The notes under the pieces were generated by a model. It saw nothing but the letters and a program-made list of their open reading frames with translations, had not been told where the DNA came from and did no database searches. Positions 34,080-45,489 of a stretch of DNA of 64,000 bases are shown piece after piece; position 1 is the first letter of the stretch, and the number at the start of each line of letters is the position of its first letter. Position numbers and translations under genes: made by a program. The stretch is from Tipula vernalis (Eukaryota; Arthropoda; Insecta; Diptera; Tipulidae), in the NCBI GenBank assembly GCA_958295665.1, contig OY282558.1:117170838-117234837 (forward strand), read 5' to 3'.

Positions 34080-35477
34080 AAGCCTTAGTTAGATCTGATA
34101 CCATAGACATCTTTAAAATAATTTCTTTAACGCCAAAGTAACCATTTAAGGAATGATGTCACGGTTTTTCATAAATTTAGAAAACTCTTCCCTAAATACC
34201 AAATCTTTATAATTCAAACATGCGAAGTTTAATTCGACGATTCCATTTTAGCAGTTTTCTGCGCAAAATCACAACTCTCATGTTTCATTTTATGACCAAA
34301 ATTTTTGTACTATGGTAAAGCTAATTTCTCGAGAAATTTGTAAAGCTGAACAGTGAAGAGATTTAAAATGTATTCTCGAAACAAGGTACAACAAAAATTA
34401 TATGTATACATGGGGAAAGCCATCAGTACAAGATTTGCGATACTCTCACTGTAGCTACTGCTTCAATATTTTTACTGCATTTATATCACAATCTACTATT
34501 TCGTATTGTGTCAAAGTTATTGACTTTCGAGTAGGATTTCTCAAGCGGGTTCCCTAAATAGCGGTTTCCCGGAATCCCGACCTCAAAATTATGATCGGGA
34601 AAGCCCGGACCGGTATTCAATTTATTTATTGAGATTGTTCTGTAATATATTCACAGAACAATCTCGATTTAAGAGACTAATTGGAGATTGGCCTGTCTCT
34701 TATTTTCGACTGTCCGTTAGATCCGAATGTACAATAGAAAATTTGAAACTCTCGTGCAGAAATTTATCCATACATAGCAAGTCAAATTCAGACCAATAAG
34801 AAAGAATTTTGATATTTCTTAACCGCTTATGATAAACTTGGTTGTTTCTTAGCCGATTTTGATAAAATTCGATTTGTACGATGGAAATGGGCATCTAAAA
34901 TTATATTTTGATGAAGTTGTGGAATATGACACACAACAAAGAAACATTGTAATTTCTAAACCAATTTGATGAAATTCGATAAATACCACATGAAATCGGT
35001 AAAGGAACAACCTTGGAATCCCATTTCGGTCGTGCAGTTTCCGTAAAAGTCATATTAAAATTGTTGTACGTACCAAATTTCATCATAATCGGTTAATAAC
35101 GACCAAATTCCTCCCTAATTGACCATATTCCAGAACTTCTTCAAGCATGTCTACTTCCGAGTATATTTTTCGTAATCAATTTAGGTTTTTGCTCTCCCAC
35201 CAATTGAAAGTAGAAAAAAGTTCCAAGTATCATTCGGATTTACGTTTTTAAAATTTCCACAAAATTATGTGAAAGAACAAATATCGTAAAATTTTGAAGC
35301 TCTTTTTAAAAAATTTAATTATGGAGTAAGCCAGAAGCATTTTTTACAGGAATAAATTAGTTGGTTTAACTAACCATTTGACGAAAAATGATGTGTCTTT
35401 TCTAAAATCACCGTCCTTTTTCACCACTCTTTTTTACAATGAGAACGTATCTACCGTTTAAAAAAAAATTTAGGTGT
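34080..35477. other. Intronic sequence with fragments of the roughly 110-bp unit
   Basis: 34790-34930 carries the unit in reverse (TTCTTAACCG...AAATGGGCATCTAAAATTA) and 35060-35150 carries it forward (CATCATAATCGGTTAATAAC...CCATATTCCAGAACTTC). An inverted 11-nt hairpin (GATTGTTCTGT / ACAGAACAATC) sits near 34632-34665. No gene seen. Confidence 0.5.
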
Positions 35478-35486
35478 ATTGTGAAA
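35478..35486 (+). repeat. 9-bp target duplication, left
   Basis: ATTGTGAAA directly precedes the GGG end of the foldback element and is repeated at 37785-37793. Nine bp is the duplication length known for Drosophila FB elements. Confidence 0.75.
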
Positions 35487-36424
35487 GGGATCCGCTCGAA
35501 ACACGATATTTCAAAACGCGATATGTCAAAACGCGATATAACGAAACTAGATGAACTACAAAACGCGACATTTCAAAACGGGATATGATACAAAACGCGA
35601 TGTGGTACAAAATGCGATATTTTGTAGCGACTCACTCACATTTATACTCATAAATATTAACATTCGTTTCCGCTACAATATATCAATCACATATATTGGC
35701 GCGCACACACACACCAACTACTTACACTCGTTTTATCACCGCGATATACTAAAATACATATATCAGCGCTCTCGTGTACATGACATTCACTCCACCGTAA
35801 CCGCTTTACCAGCAAGCACCATCAAACACAATTCATCTCTACGGTTTCGATGGAACGCAAAACAAGAGAACACAAACGAACAAAATTCATTATTCATCCG
35901 CTTCATAATTTCTTTTTCGATTCTGGTTTTGTCGACTGTCATGTATTATACTTTACATCAGAACAACCTTCATAATTTTTCGTGCGACAAGTGAATAATT
36001 AATATTAACGTAAAACCAAATTGTGTGATTAAAATTAATAATAATTTTAATAATAATTTTAAGAATCTTATTATAATTCAACCTAGTAAAATAAAATTAT
36101 AATTATAAGTAAAAGAAAAAGGCTTTGTGTACGGAGAACACACATAGCAACCTTATACATTACAATTTCAAAATGTGATATTTCAAAACGGGATATGGTA
36201 CAAAACGCGATATTTCAAAATGCGATATGGTACAAAACGTGATATGATACAAAACGCGATGCTTTAAAATTATTAATTTTCCTTCATTTCACAAATGAAA
36301 TTGAACATGCACGGTCTAACTATGGAACTAGGATGTGTGTTTTGAAATATCACGTTTTGAATTATCGCGTTCTGTACTACATCACGTTTTTACCATATCG
36401 CGTTTTGAAATATCGCGTTTTGTA

Positions 36425-37710
36425 TTGGGTGTGTGAATATGACTCCGCCCTTTTTCAATTTGTGTCGTTATTTTTACTGCTTACGTAAACTATAAATGCG
36501 CAATACTTGTATTCTGTAGTACTTGATGTCAGCTATCAAACGCAGTATACGACATTTGGTTGAAGTGTAAACAAATAGTATTTTTAACTCTTTCAAAATG
36601 TCGATTTTTATTCCAAATAAACATCATTAGCGGGAAGTTTTATTAGATTATTTTATTTTAAAGAAAAGTGCAGCGGAACCTTATCGTTTGCTTGTGGAAA
36701 TTTACGGGGAGCATTCTCCATCGAATACCACGTGCAAACAATGGTTTCGACGATTTAAAAATGATGATTTTGGCATTGAAGATAAAGAGCATGGAAAACC
36801 ACTCAAAAAATTTGAAGATGCTGAATTGGAAACGTTATTGGCTGAAGATTATTCTCAAACACAATCAGAATTGGCTGTAGCATTAAATGTTGATCGATCA
36901 ACTGTTGCAAAACGTTTACAAAAAATCGGAATGGTTCAAAAAGCTAACAACTGGGTTCCACATGAATTAAAAGAAACAGACCTCCAACGTCGAAAAACCA
37001 TTTGTGAAATACTGATTCAAAGACAACAAAGAAAAGGTTTTTTGCATCGGATAGTTACTGGAGATGAAAAATGGATTTATTATAAGAACCCCAAACGCCA
37101 AAAATCTTGGGTGAAGCATGGTGAAGCTGGTCTATCGCAACCAAAGCGAGGTATCCATTGCAATAAGGTTATGCTCTGTATCTGGTGGGATCAGAAATGT
37201 ATGGTATATTATGAACTGCTGGAATCAGGTGAAACTATCAATGGCGATATGTACCAACGACAATTAATACGTTTGAACCGAGCTATAGCGGAAAAACGAC
37301 CAGAATGGGTAAATAGACACAACAAATTAATTGTTCAGCATGACAACGCAAAACCACATGTTAAAACGTTGTGAAAAATTATTTACAAGGACAGGACTGG
37401 GAAGTTCTACGCCACCCGCCATATTCACCAGACATAGCTCCTTCAGATTACTACTTATTCCGGTCGATGCAGTCGTTTTTTCTGAACAGCGGTTCAATTC
37501 TCGCGCAGAGATCGAAAATTGGCCTAATGATTGGATCGCCTCCAAAGACCAAGATTTTTTCAGAGAGGGAACCCGTAAACTGCCTGAAAAATGGGGGAAA
37601 GTTGTAGCTGCAAATGGAGCATACTTTCAATAAATAATTCTTTCATTTTCTAAACAAGCAAATGTATTTTATTTGAACAAAAAAGGGCGGAGTCATATTC
37701 ACATACCCAA
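36425..37710 (+). mobile_element. mariner element, 1,286 bp, with TIRs and TA target
   Basis: The left end TTGGGTGTGTGAATATGACT and the complement of the right end TTGGGTATGTGAATATGACT match closely and continue through CCGCCCTTTTT. TA lies at both sides (36423-36424, 37711-37712). Length and single transposase gene are typical of mariner. It sits inside the right arm of the foldback element. Confidence 0.93.
36598..37633 (+). pseudogene. mariner transposase, nearly full length, broken
   Basis: The ATG at 36598 starts MSIFIPNKHH, followed by an in-frame TAG (36628-36630) where relatives have Leu, then REVLLDYFILKKSAAEPYR. The N-terminal paired HTH is readable (TCKQWFRRFKNDDFGIEDKE; ELAVALNVDRSTVAKRL), as is the linker WVPHEL. 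The catalytic triad is DD34D: TGDEKWIYY, QHDNAKPH and SPDIAPSDYYLF, the last two Asp separated by 34 residues. One-base deletions shift the frame near 37371 and in a T-run near 37480. The C-terminus ends AANGAYFQ at 37633. Length is about 345 codons, normal for the family. One stop and two small deletions make this a fairly young dead copy. Confidence 0.93.
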
Positions 37711-37784
37711 TACCATATCGCGTTTGGTATCGTATCGCGTTTTGTCAAATCGCCTTTTAAAATATCACGTTTCAAATGGTACCC

Positions 37785-37793
37785 ATTGTGAAA
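37785..37793 (+). repeat. 9-bp target duplication, right
   Basis: ATTGTGAAA follows the CCC end of the foldback element. The next base, G, also matches the left side, so the duplication could be read as 10 bp. Confidence 0.75.
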
Positions 37794-37794
37794 G

Positions 37795-38285
37795 CAAATA
37801 AGGACGAAAACGCCCATAATATCAACACACAAATACCAAAAAACAAAGAATTGCCACGTTCCTGCAACGATTGTATGCAAAGAAGAGGATATTTCGCTGA
37901 AAAAATGACAACAAATTATTTTAAAGTATTAAGATAATATTGAGCTTTAAAATCAATTTTACAAACATTAAATTTAATTGGTTTGAACTCAAGATCTACA
38001 TAAAATTGTGTAATAAATATAACAAATTAACGTTTTGTGTACAACACGCAATGTGTAAAAAAGCGATTTCACAAACATTTTTTTTGTACATTGATTCGCA
38101 GTCACAATTAATATTACGAAAAGGTTTATGAACATTCTGATAATAACTAATGATATTCTGATAATAACTAATGGTATTAAAAGTTCGCTGCATAACTGGC
38201 TCAACTACTTTACAAAAATTTGTTATCCGGCTGGCTCATGGCTCGTTTCAATTTAATTGATTTTTTTTTTTGCATTTTTAACCAT
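37795..38285. other. Intronic AT-rich spacer
   Basis: A short direct duplication (TGATAATAACTAATGATATTC, tandem near 38137-38175, given here in part) is the only structure. No gene seen. Confidence 0.45.
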
Positions 38286-38289
38286 AAAA

Positions 38290-39900
38290 TATGTAGGGCT
38301 GAAGCCTCATGAGAGTAACTAAACCTTTTACCTCAATCTTCAACTCAACATCCAACTCAATTTACAACACAACCTCCAAATCAATCGCAACGCAATCCTT
38401 AACGCAATCACCAAATTAACTGCCAACCCTTCCCTGAACTTAATCAGCAAATGTTAACCTAACCCCAAATCAACCCTTAAATAATTTCCTAACCGAACAA
38501 CGAAACTAGCTGAAACCAAATCTCAACATTGTTTTCTACACCACACTGAATTAACAACCTCCCCTAAATCAACTCGATTCGAATGCTACTTGCGACTATG
38601 AACTCAACTTAAACCATCTGAATTTAACCTCTCACTAAACCCTAAACTCACCCCAAACTAATCCCTAAATCCAACTCAATTTCAACTCAAACCCTATTCA
38701 ACCTTAACCCAACCTAACTCTAAACTCAAATATAACTCAACCCCAATTCAACCTTGAACTGAGCCCCAAATCAAATGTAAACCCTAAATCAACTAGATTA
38801 AAAAACTACATTCTCCTCCACCGTAATCCGCAACGTCTATCTCGACCCCCAAATAAATCCCTAACTGAATTCAACTTAATACTCCATTCGACAACTCAAC
38901 CCCCAACTTAACGCCCAACTCAATCCTCAAATCAATACGATCTGAAAGATTAAATGCGTACACGAGCTCAACTCAGAACAAGTCAAGCTAACTTCTAACT
39001 CAAATCTCAATTCAAACCCAGATAAATTTCCCAAACTTAACACCCTACTAGATCCTCAAATCAACATGGTCCGAAAAAATACATGCGTGCTTAAACTTAA
39101 CTCAATCTATCGTCCAATCAAACCCTCAACTCCCCAAAAAAATCTGCAACTGGATCCCTCACTTAACATCAACTCAATCTTTGACTTAGCTCTCAACTCA
39201 ACCCTCAACTCGACCCTAAATTCAATCCTTAAACTAACACGTTACAAAAGTGCTTGTGTTGATGAACTCAACTCAAAACAACTCAAGCTAACAACTACCA
39301 ACTAAACCCTAAATACAAATAAATTCCCACCTTAACCGCTGACTCCTACTCAACTCAACCTCAACTCAACCCGCGTAACCTAACTCAACCGCCAACTTAA
39401 CGCCCAACTCAATCCTTAAACCAGCATATATAAAAAATTGGTCAACAGCTCACTATATGGATGCGGTTGTATTGAGCGCAACTCAACTCCAGCTCAACTT
39501 CATCTTAACCCTCAAATTGACCCCTAACTTAACCATAAACTCAATCTTCAAACCAGCATCCGACCTTCTTGACGTAAAGTTCCAAAAGCTTTTCAATTCT
39601 CCTCCGCCTTTTTTTTTTTGCTTTTTCGGATTTTTAGAAGTCCAAAACGTCGAGAAAAATGATTTTGGGCCAACTAAAATTTTGGTAATTCTTAACAGGT
39701 TTTCAATACTTTTGTCTGTATAGACCGAAATACAAGTCTTGTGTTTAACGGTTTTTCGCTCAAAATTCTTACGGATAAAACCGAATGACGTGAAATTTGG
39801 ATAGTAAGTAGGGAATGGCTCAAGGAACAAAAGTTATATAGTGCCAATGTGTTGTTTTACCCTGGGGGTGCATGATACCCCTTCTCGGGGGGTGGAAATT
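38290..39900. repeat. Composite repeat family, copy 1
   Basis: It begins GGGCTGAAGCCTCATGAG, continues as more than 1.2 kb of degenerate AACTCAACCC units, then CTTCTTGACG...GTTCCAAAAGCTTTTCAA, and ends with a T-run and AAAACGTCGAGAAAA, GGCCAACTAAA and TAGACCGAA. The same start and end occur in the copies at 52.3 and 58.6 kb. This copy lacks the ACCATCATACC tract and the roughly 110-bp tandem units. Open frames such as 39066-39305 are by-products of the repeat. Confidence 0.75.
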
Positions 39901-41160
39901 AGTATAATCATAATAATGATTCTAAATGTTCCATGAAGTTTTTTCGATCGATTGGATTTTTTCTTGTTTCAATAGATGCAATACGAACCGAGTTCTAGTT
40001 CGTTGAAAGTGACTGTTTGTTCGCCGCGAACCTTTAACGTTAAATAACGGAAAAACGACGAATTTTTGAATGAGCTTTAATAAAAGTGATTGGCATAAAA
40101 ACTTCCAGAAGTTTGAACGGTTTAGAATGCCTATATTTGAAAAAAAGTTTGATTCAATTTTGAAATGATTTTTGAAATTTTTGAAAAAGATTTCCTATTT
40201 CGTAAGATACGTAGTAAATGCAAGAGTACAAAACTTTAAGTTAAAATTTTGTTATTTTTGTATTTTTCTAGGATGAAAGAGGTTGAGTGCGAGGACCACC
40301 TTCGCCGAGCCCTTTAAACTCAAAAATCTCAAAAACCGAATGGTTCAAGGAAGTTTAGGCATTGTAGCCCTTGAAATCCCCTGCAAAATGTTTTTTGGAG
40401 GAATTAGAGATCTTAAGAATTAAGGAAGTTAGATTACGTATTGGAGGCCAGTATAATGCACATTTGTATTTTCAGAGATCTTTGATCACTTTCGGATCAG
40501 CACACAAAACGTGACGAAAATTAATCAAATACCATATCTGAACGTGACAACAAGGCTGTCTCAACATTTTGCTTACCCATTACAGAGGCACACAAAAAAA
40601 AAATTTTCTGTTACAGAAGACTGTCCGTATAGTTCCATTACCCACCGGTTTTGAGTAAATTACAATAAATGGTCATAAATTGCTAAAATAGCGAAAATAA
40701 CGCATAATTATTATTTCGGTTCGCATCAGAAGGACGTCAGTAAATCTTTTTAAGTTTTTTGATACTCTAAATGTAAAACCGCCGCTGTTGGAGTAGCTCC
40801 ATCAAACAGTAGTCTTGAATATATCAGCCAAAATTACCATTGCTGAAGTAACGCCAAGTTATTACTCAGATACTCACAGGCTATATCTTCCGAGCCTTAA
40901 ACCTCAGAAAAGCTGCAGACAATCTTCATGAAAGGCATCGTCATGTTTTTACTTTGCCTGCGTCTGCCCCAGGGCACCTCTACGTGATAACGGTGGAGAA
41001 CGGAGTGATTTCGTTATACGGCAGTGACCCTGATATGGTAGGCACAGGTACGAGGAAAGTTACCAATGTGAAGGTGAGAAAGCGGATCCTTAGTCGTCGA
41101 CATCATGCAACTACAGCTCCTCACGAATGGACTCCTTGGCTTCTGAGACAATATAATGCT
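39901..41160. other. Intronic sequence, no gene recognised
   Basis: A plus-strand frame opens at 40954, but its first 70 codons match nothing I know; the recognisable part starts near 41170. Nothing else stands out. Confidence 0.4.
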
Positions 41161-41169
41161 ATAAAGCGT

Positions 41170-41825
41170 AACACCCATTCATGTGATAAAGATTATGATG
41201 ATTTCTGTTGTATTTGTGGTAAGTTTGAAATCCAAAAAGTTTATAGACACATATCTGGTCTCCTAAAAATATATATTGCTTATAATATGAAGTGCTTGAC
41301 CAAGATAAAAGATGGGTTCCTCACGTTATATGTTGTACTTGTATTACTATGATCAAGCGGTTTGAGCAGTAGTACGCCGGCTACATAGCGAGAACCAAAT
41401 CACAAAAAACTTGCTATTTTTGCAACACAGATGTAAACGATTTCAATTCAAAAACGTAAACGGATAATACTGTATTCGGTTGCCCATCCATGACAAAACC
41501 AATATTTAAATCGGAGGCTAGTATGTCTAACAGTTATGAATCGAACATCAAACGCTAGATTACCGAAACTATGGCAGTCTTAGAAGACGACGAATAAGAG
41601 GCCGAAAAAGAGTACTACATGGGCGTAGATCGCAATGACAGTGAAAGTGAAACAATAGATTCATTGGAATTTTTAATCGCAGAATTGAAAAGGCGAAGGC
41701 TGGTAGTAAAAGGAACCAAACCAACTATTTACAGATCTCGAGAAAAGGTATTCCGTAATAATTTTAATAAAGATGAAAAAAATTCATTAATTTACTGCTC
41801 AAATGTCCAGGAATTGGTAAACTGA
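41170..41825 (+). pseudogene. Remnant of a multicopy arthropod gene of unknown function
   Basis: Three scraps appear in the expected order: a Cys motif (DFCCICGKFEIQK, then RHISGLLKIYIAYNMK), a second Cys pair after WREP-like text (REPN, then TCYFCNTDVNDFN in another frame, about 41388-41450), and at 41619-41825 SLEFLIAELKRRRLVV, followed by YRSREKVFRNNFNKDEKNSL and IYCSNVQEL. This order recalls a repeated family of uncharacterised insect and hydra proteins. Frameshifts and stops separate the parts. It is nested antiparallel in the ABCG intron. The family match is from memory and moderate. Confidence 0.4.
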
Positions 41826-43530
41826 TTTTCCAGCCAAAACATTATTAACATTTGAACCGAAAATAAAAAATGTAGTGGTTATCAGCCAAAAGTAAACATA
41901 GATTGTATAATAAAAGCTTTCTTAAATAGTCTTACATGGAAAACTTTGCTCCACCTACTCGTGGACAATATTGGAAAATCAGAAGAATCCAAAAAATGGA
42001 ATACAATTAGGCTTTAGAGTGTATATCTGAAGAAGAAAGAATCTTTTTTTCAGCTATCGGTGAAAAGAATATCAATTCCAATTTTTCGTGGGAAATCTGG
42101 GAAAATTCGATTTTCCAAAAATTATTAGAAAATTTGTGTAAAATTAGCCTCTGGAGTGTTATATCTGGAAATGGGTAATATTGATGTGATTTGTCAATAA
42201 ATAGCTAACGAAGAAAAAAATTCAGTTTAAGTTTCCGTGAGAAATCTGGGAAAATTCGATTTTCCAAAAATCGTTGGAAAAATTTGTATAAAATCGTCGA
42301 AATCGAATTTTCCCAGATTTCCTACTGGAATTTTTTGCTGAATTTTTCTCTTACGATAGCTGTTGACATAACACTGTAGAGGCTGATTAAACACCAATTT
42401 TAAATATATTTTGGAGTTTCGCGAGTTTTCCACAATTTTCTACGAGTAACTGGACATAAACATCTGATTATCAAACAATAGGTACGGTTTGTTATTCTAT
42501 AATTTTATTATTGGATTCCTTTTACTAAAATTATTATTTTTTGAACAAATAATATAAATGTAAAGGCTTATTGTTATAACCTACAGATTTTAAGTCATAT
42601 TAAAAAAAATGTTAACTAACATTTTGGTTTACCTCTCCGCCTTATAACGTTTGTTATTTACGTAACTAGAACTACAACTTCGACATTTTCAAATCTTCAT
42701 TTTATTATGGTGAAATTCAATTATGTAGTGAATATTCAATGGGTCCCAAGGTTTATGTCGTTAGTGATTACTATTCATCGTACACCGATATGTATGTGAA
42801 TATATTCAGTCAGTTGTCTTAGCGAGTCTCGATCGTTATATAAGATCCTTCCTTTACCTATGATTTCAACAAAAACTTGTTCAATTTCAATCAAACAGTT
42901 ACAGTTTCTCTGAATTTGTGGAACATTTTTTTCAAATAAATGAAAAATGAAATTTGCGATTAGAAGAAGTTATCGGATTATTTTGCTTCTAATAAAGTTC
43001 TGCAGCATAGAAGCCAAAATCGAGTCTTATTGCGCTTGACGAACTTTATCTACTTATAATGACTGGTGAACGTTGAAAGCCAAACGAACAAACACACAAT
43101 CGCCTTATGTCTATCGAAACAAGTTGTTAATAATTAAAACCAATTTTTTACTATAAAATTGCATTCTAAGATGCAATTTCTCTCAATTCCATGAATGAAG
43201 TTAATTATCTAATCTGTAAATTTTAATTCGAAAAAAACATCCATAAAACATATATTGGAAGTTTTTGAACAAAACTAAATATCAAGAAATAGAGCTAAAA
43301 TTCCACATAGTAAACCAAAAATTTCCAACAATAGCCTAAACTTAGCATTAACAATAAGCGAATCATTTTTTGCTTGCTATGTCTTTACATTTAAGATTTT
43401 AGCCAAAAGCATTAATTGTATTCGTTGCATTTTTGTGTTGGGTCGCCATTATGCCGGTCTTTGTATGCGTATAATAATATTTATGAACTACTTCAGAATA
43501 TGTAGAAACTTTTTCTTACTATAAATGATC
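41826..43530. other. Intronic sequence with a small inverted repeat
   Basis: GAAATCTGGGAAAATTCGAT recurs at about 42090 and 42240 and in reverse at about 42300-42325, giving a hairpin at 42238-42326. A TATA-like TTATATAAGA (42836-42845) stands 100 bp before a 30-codon frame (42947-43039, starts MKFAIRRSYRIILLLIKF). I do not call this a gene. Confidence 0.4.
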
Positions 43531-43531
43531 A

Positions 43532-44929
43532 GATGAATTTCTACATAAAATCAATGAACAAATTTATAATAAGATTGAATTTGATGATATTATTGATGAA
43601 AACCCAAAGTTGTTTACAAAAATGTTAGAACCAATTACCAATATAAATAATAATTTTATAGTTTATTTATATAATTTAAATGAATTTAGTCAAAGTATAC
43701 TTGGTACCTAAAATTGTTCCTGTTAAATTTCAGATAAAGTAATGGCGATTGGCGTTCTTGTTCGTGTTTGTGTTAAATGCAAAAAAATAAAATCAATTAA
43801 ACTAGGTAGAACAGTTATTCTTGGCAAATCCTAATTAATATTATTTTATTGTTTATCAGTAAATGTGTCTTTTACTGAAGAATACACAAGTCAAGATGCA
43901 TCTAAAATGAATTTAGAACTTATGCTACTCCTGTGGTCCACAGGCTGTGGATGATCCAAACATTTCAGAAATATATGAAGAAAACGAAGTCAAACCAAAG
44001 TCTCTATTAAAACCTTGGGGACAAGTCCACTTACTAAATATTCTAGTAGGTAATTAATTTATTATTTGTAGATTATTCATAATTATTTATAATTGTTTTT
44101 AATTTTGTTCATTACAGAAGAGAACAGCGACATCGAGTTCTTAAAAATTATCAAAGTTCATCATATTAAAAAATTGTACAATGGCTGAAATAATTTAGTT
44201 TGAATACAGCTTATCATGTTCGAGATCAAGAACTGAATATCCTTTAAATACTTCGAACGAGATTTATTTACCCGGGCATGAACATAAAATTCTTTCACCG
44301 CCGTCACGCTCGAATTCTGCAAGAAGTAGCCGCTATTCGCCGTATCCATCTATTTCAACCGAAACTACAAACGAATCAATAACAAAGTCAGAACTATCTG
44401 TATCAATTCGACCAATAAAGGCATTCATATTTCTGAATATTTCCAAAAATATAATAAATTGATACCAATCCATAGAAGTATGATTATAAGCATTGTAGCA
44501 ACCTACTTTGAAGAAAACACTATATGTCTAGATCTATGAACGAGATACAGAATCGAAAAAAAAGGCAAAATTTACATAAAATACTGTAATTTAAAAAGAA
44601 AAATCAATTTATTGAAACACAAACTAACACCAGTGGCCAAAGTTCAAAAAATTAATAATTTTATGTAGTAGGTTGCGATTAATGTATTGCTATAATCAGA
44701 AAATTCCTTGTTATGATTTCTTTTCTTTCAACCATAGATATTGAAGCGGACTCCGAAGCTGGTATTAAGAGCCTTAAGTATGACAATCTGACTGCCGAAG
44801 AATTTAACAGTTTATGGCAAGCTTATAGTGGTTACCGAGTACATCAAATCCAGAACGCGCTAAACTCACTAGGGGAAATACTGACGAAATGGCCGGAATT
44901 TAAAAAAACAACCGGTTATCACATTTGAT
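43532..44929 (+). pseudogene. Decayed multi-exon gene nested in the ABCG intron
   Basis: Protein-like blocks follow in order: DEFLHKINEQIYNKIEFDD to SQSILGT (43532-43709); DDPNISEIYEENEVKPKSLL to NILV; a 68-bp intron (44050-44117, G|GTAATT...TTACAG) that joins in frame to EENSDIEFLKIIKVHHIKKL; a Ser-rich block (about 44211-44460); RSMIISIVATYFEENTICL; GKIYIKYCNLKRKINLL (about 44564-44620); then after acceptor TTTCTTTCAACCATAG, DIEADSEAGIKSLKYDNLTA to FKKTTGYHI and a stop at 44927-44929. The architecture recalls uncharacterised multicopy insect proteins. Introns argue against a retrocopy. Frames between blocks are broken, so I call it a pseudogene, perhaps a duplicated gene or transposon cargo. 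Confidence 0.45.
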
Positions 44930-45229
44930 ATGATTCGTATATCATATTTTTTCATAAGTTTCAAATGTTTCATATTTCAAAATCGCGATTGTCCTTTCAT
45001 TTTAAACGGAATTAGAAATTATTGACACGCATATTTTTATAATGCGAATTTCTTCAGAAACAAAAAATAAATTACTTACCAATATTATATACTTTTTCCA
45101 TTAGATTAATAAATATTTCGTCGAATCGATGTTATTCATGGGAAATACTCAGAAGGCTGAGAATCATATACATTTTTGATTCAAAAATGGGAGTGTATCC
45201 AGCCATTTATTCTTCTCACTATAAGTGTC
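44930..45229. other. AT-rich spacer, no gene seen
   Basis: Nothing recognisable between the nested pseudogene and the mariner scrap. Confidence 0.5.
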
Positions 45230-45440
45230 CTTATTTTTTTCAGTGTACTAAAACGCAGCGAAATCGACCCATTGTTTAAGCAAGTCATTACTGGCGATGA
45301 AAAATGGATAAAATATGAGAATGTCATTCGAAAAAGATCATGGTCAAAGAAAGGTGAACCACCGCAAGCGACTTCAAAGCCAGGATTGACACCTCCTAAG
45401 GTTATGCTTCGTTGCTTCGTCTCCTTTTCGACATTCTTAC
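45230..45440 (+). pseudogene. mariner transposase fragment
   Basis: About 55 residues of the catalytic core: FKQVITGDEKWIKYENV, RKRSWSKKGEPPQ, GLTPPKVML. Only the first catalytic Asp is included. TIRs are not seen, and the fragment runs directly into the LINE tail at about 45490. Confidence 0.75.
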
Positions 45441-45489
45441 ATCGTTTTACGTAATAAGGATTACAAATTAAATGTTGAATATAAAATAC

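Larger units (their letters stand above)
35487..37784. mobile_element. Foldback (FB-like) element interrupted by a mariner
   Basis: The ends are inverted: GGGATCCGCTCGAAACACGA at the left and GGGTACCATTTGAAACGTGA as the complement of the right end, both leading into tandem units like TTTCAAAACGCGATATGGTA. Left-arm blocks lie at 35495-35625 and 36165-36265, right-arm blocks in reverse at 36335-36424 and 37711-37775. The middle (35640-36160) is AT-rich without a credible gene. A 9-bp repeat flanks the whole. Without the mariner and its extra TA the element is about 1,010 bp. Right-arm text is continuous across the mariner, so the foldback came first. Confidence 0.82.

Noticed and set aside
39066..39830. 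Proteins in the AACTCAAC minisatellite
   Set aside because: Composition follows the repeat, frames occur on both strands, and equivalent copies at 52 and 58 kb do not keep them open.
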